DNA from: Paraburkholderia sabiae
Lineage (GTDB): Bacteria > Pseudomonadota > Gammaproteobacteria > Burkholderiales > Burkholderiaceae
Assembly: GCF_030412785.1 (NCBI RefSeq)
Contig: NZ_CP125295.1
Location: forward strand, 4,092,001-4,156,000
DNA length: 64,000 nt
Direction of reading: 5' to 3'
Shown here piece by piece: positions 63,529 through 64,000 of the stretch. How positions within the stretch are numbered: the stretch's first letter is position 1; the number at the start of each line of letters is the position of its first letter. The notes under the pieces are model-generated. The model saw only the letters and a program-made list of their open reading frames with translations. It had not been told where the DNA came from and searched no databases. Position numbers and translations under genes: made by a program.

Positions 63529-64000
63529 TCAGAAAGGTTTGCTTCCAATAATTCCCGCGCGCTCCATCTTCCGATGGCTTGGCGGATAGTCCATGACGGC
63601 GTAGTGCTGCGTCGCACTGTTGTCCCAGATCGCGATGCTGTTGGGCTTCCAGCGCCAGCGCACCTGATATTCCGGGATGGATGCCTGACTGATCAGGTAG
63701 CGCAGCAGGTCCGGGCCACCGGGGTTGGCATCGGCGCCGTAGCGCACACGGCCGGGGGTATGGAAGTTGGTGAAATGGGTCGTGAAGACGTTCACGTAAA
63801 GGATCTTTTCGCCGGTCTCGGGGTGCGTGCGAACCACCGGATGCTCAGCGTCCGGATACTGCGCCTTGAGCGCCAGCCGCTTTTCGATCGGCATGACGGC
63901 GCCGAACGTCGCCTCGATACTGTGACGCGCGCGCAGGTCGGCGATTTCGGCCTTGACGTGCGCCGGCAGTTTTTCGAAAGCCAGCACCATGTTGGACCAC
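63529..64000 (-). CDS. TauD/TfdA-family dioxygenase, truncated by window edge
   Basis: C-terminal 157 codons of an Fe(II)/2-oxoglutarate dioxygenase. The conserved RWRWKPNSIAIWDNSATQHYAVMDY gives the distal His ligand and the 2-oxoglutarate-binding Arg follows. The reading frame continues past 64000 (WSNMVLAFEKL), so the start is outside. It would hydroxylate a sulfonate, ether or similar, feeding the CoA ligase. Confidence 0.85.
   Translation of the reverse strand, partial: WSNMVLAFEKLPAHVKAEIADLRARHSIEATFGAVMPIEKRLALKAQYPDAEHPVVRTHPETGEKILYVNVFTTHFTNFHTPGRVRYGADANPGGPDLLRYLISQASIPEYQVRWRWKPNSIAIWDNSATQHYAVMDYPPSHRKMERAGIIGSKPF

Overview
The window is a high-GC proteobacterial chromosome segment whose gene content points to Burkholderiaceae, most likely Paraburkholderia or Caballeronia. 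The signs are two Burkholderia-type trimeric porins, a BPSL0761-family protein, an HU protein and an H-NS protein with Lys/Ala-rich tails, a complete selenocysteine formate dehydrogenase locus, and Burkholderia-style dispersed repeats. All calls come from reading the sequence; no database was searched.

Core block 1 (1-9060): an HU-like nucleoid protein with a terminator, then a large inverted repeat built around two perfect 15-bp-stem hairpins. Next comes a four-gene set: circularly permuted ATP-grasp, alpha-E protein, transglutaminase-like protease and the proteasome-like protease Anbu. A porin and a YihY/BrkB membrane protein follow on the minus strand.

Selenocysteine block (9318-18574): fdnG (in-frame UGA at codon 197 with a bacterial SECIS hairpin), fdnH, fdnI, fdhE, selA, selB and the selC tRNA. 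This is nearly everything needed to make and mature formate dehydrogenase-N/O; selD is the only selenocysteine gene not seen.

Tn7-like block (about 18.6-28.4 kb, visibly lower GC): directly downstream of selC lies a tns operon on the minus strand. It reads mini-TnsA-like 79-aa protein, TnsA-TnsB fusion (963 aa), a 67-aa unknown protein, TnsC ATPase and TniQ/TnsD. A divergent 335-aa unknown protein follows, then a HAD-like gene coupled to a second TniQ, then a DUF6471 protein. No Cas genes or CRISPR array are present, so targeting is probably protein-based (TnsD-like). The position suggests selC as the attachment site. This is the most interesting system in the window.

Accessory block (28.5-41 kb): a BPSL0761 protein; an IS21-family element with a 5-bp target duplication; a frameshifted metallophosphoesterase; a small ParS/MbcA-like protein followed by two fused HAD domains that look like the product of a deletion between two tandem modules; small hypotheticals; a LexA-box-controlled imuA with an SRAP protein but no imuB or dnaE2; and two divergent H-NS genes, one with two DNA-binding domains and a histone-H1-like tail.

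Catabolic block (41.7-47.1 kb): a DauR/YheO-type regulator, an ornithine cyclodeaminase/mu-crystallin enzyme, a threonine-synthase-like PLP enzyme, an asparaginase, and a convergent LivK-type binding protein. It is probably an uptake and degradation cluster for an unusual amino acid.

IS-rich block (47.5-57.3 kb): IS1182-like and IS110-like elements, hypotheticals, and five copies of a roughly 65-bp dispersed repeat (two more-distal copies lie near 59.4 kb). A putative autoregulated gene with a pair of CACTAGTG operators is also here.

Core block 2 (57.3-64 kb): EamA exporter and divergent LysR regulator, BON-domain protein, porin, Rieske ferredoxin, acyl-CoA ligase and a TauD/TfdA dioxygenase that runs off the window edge.
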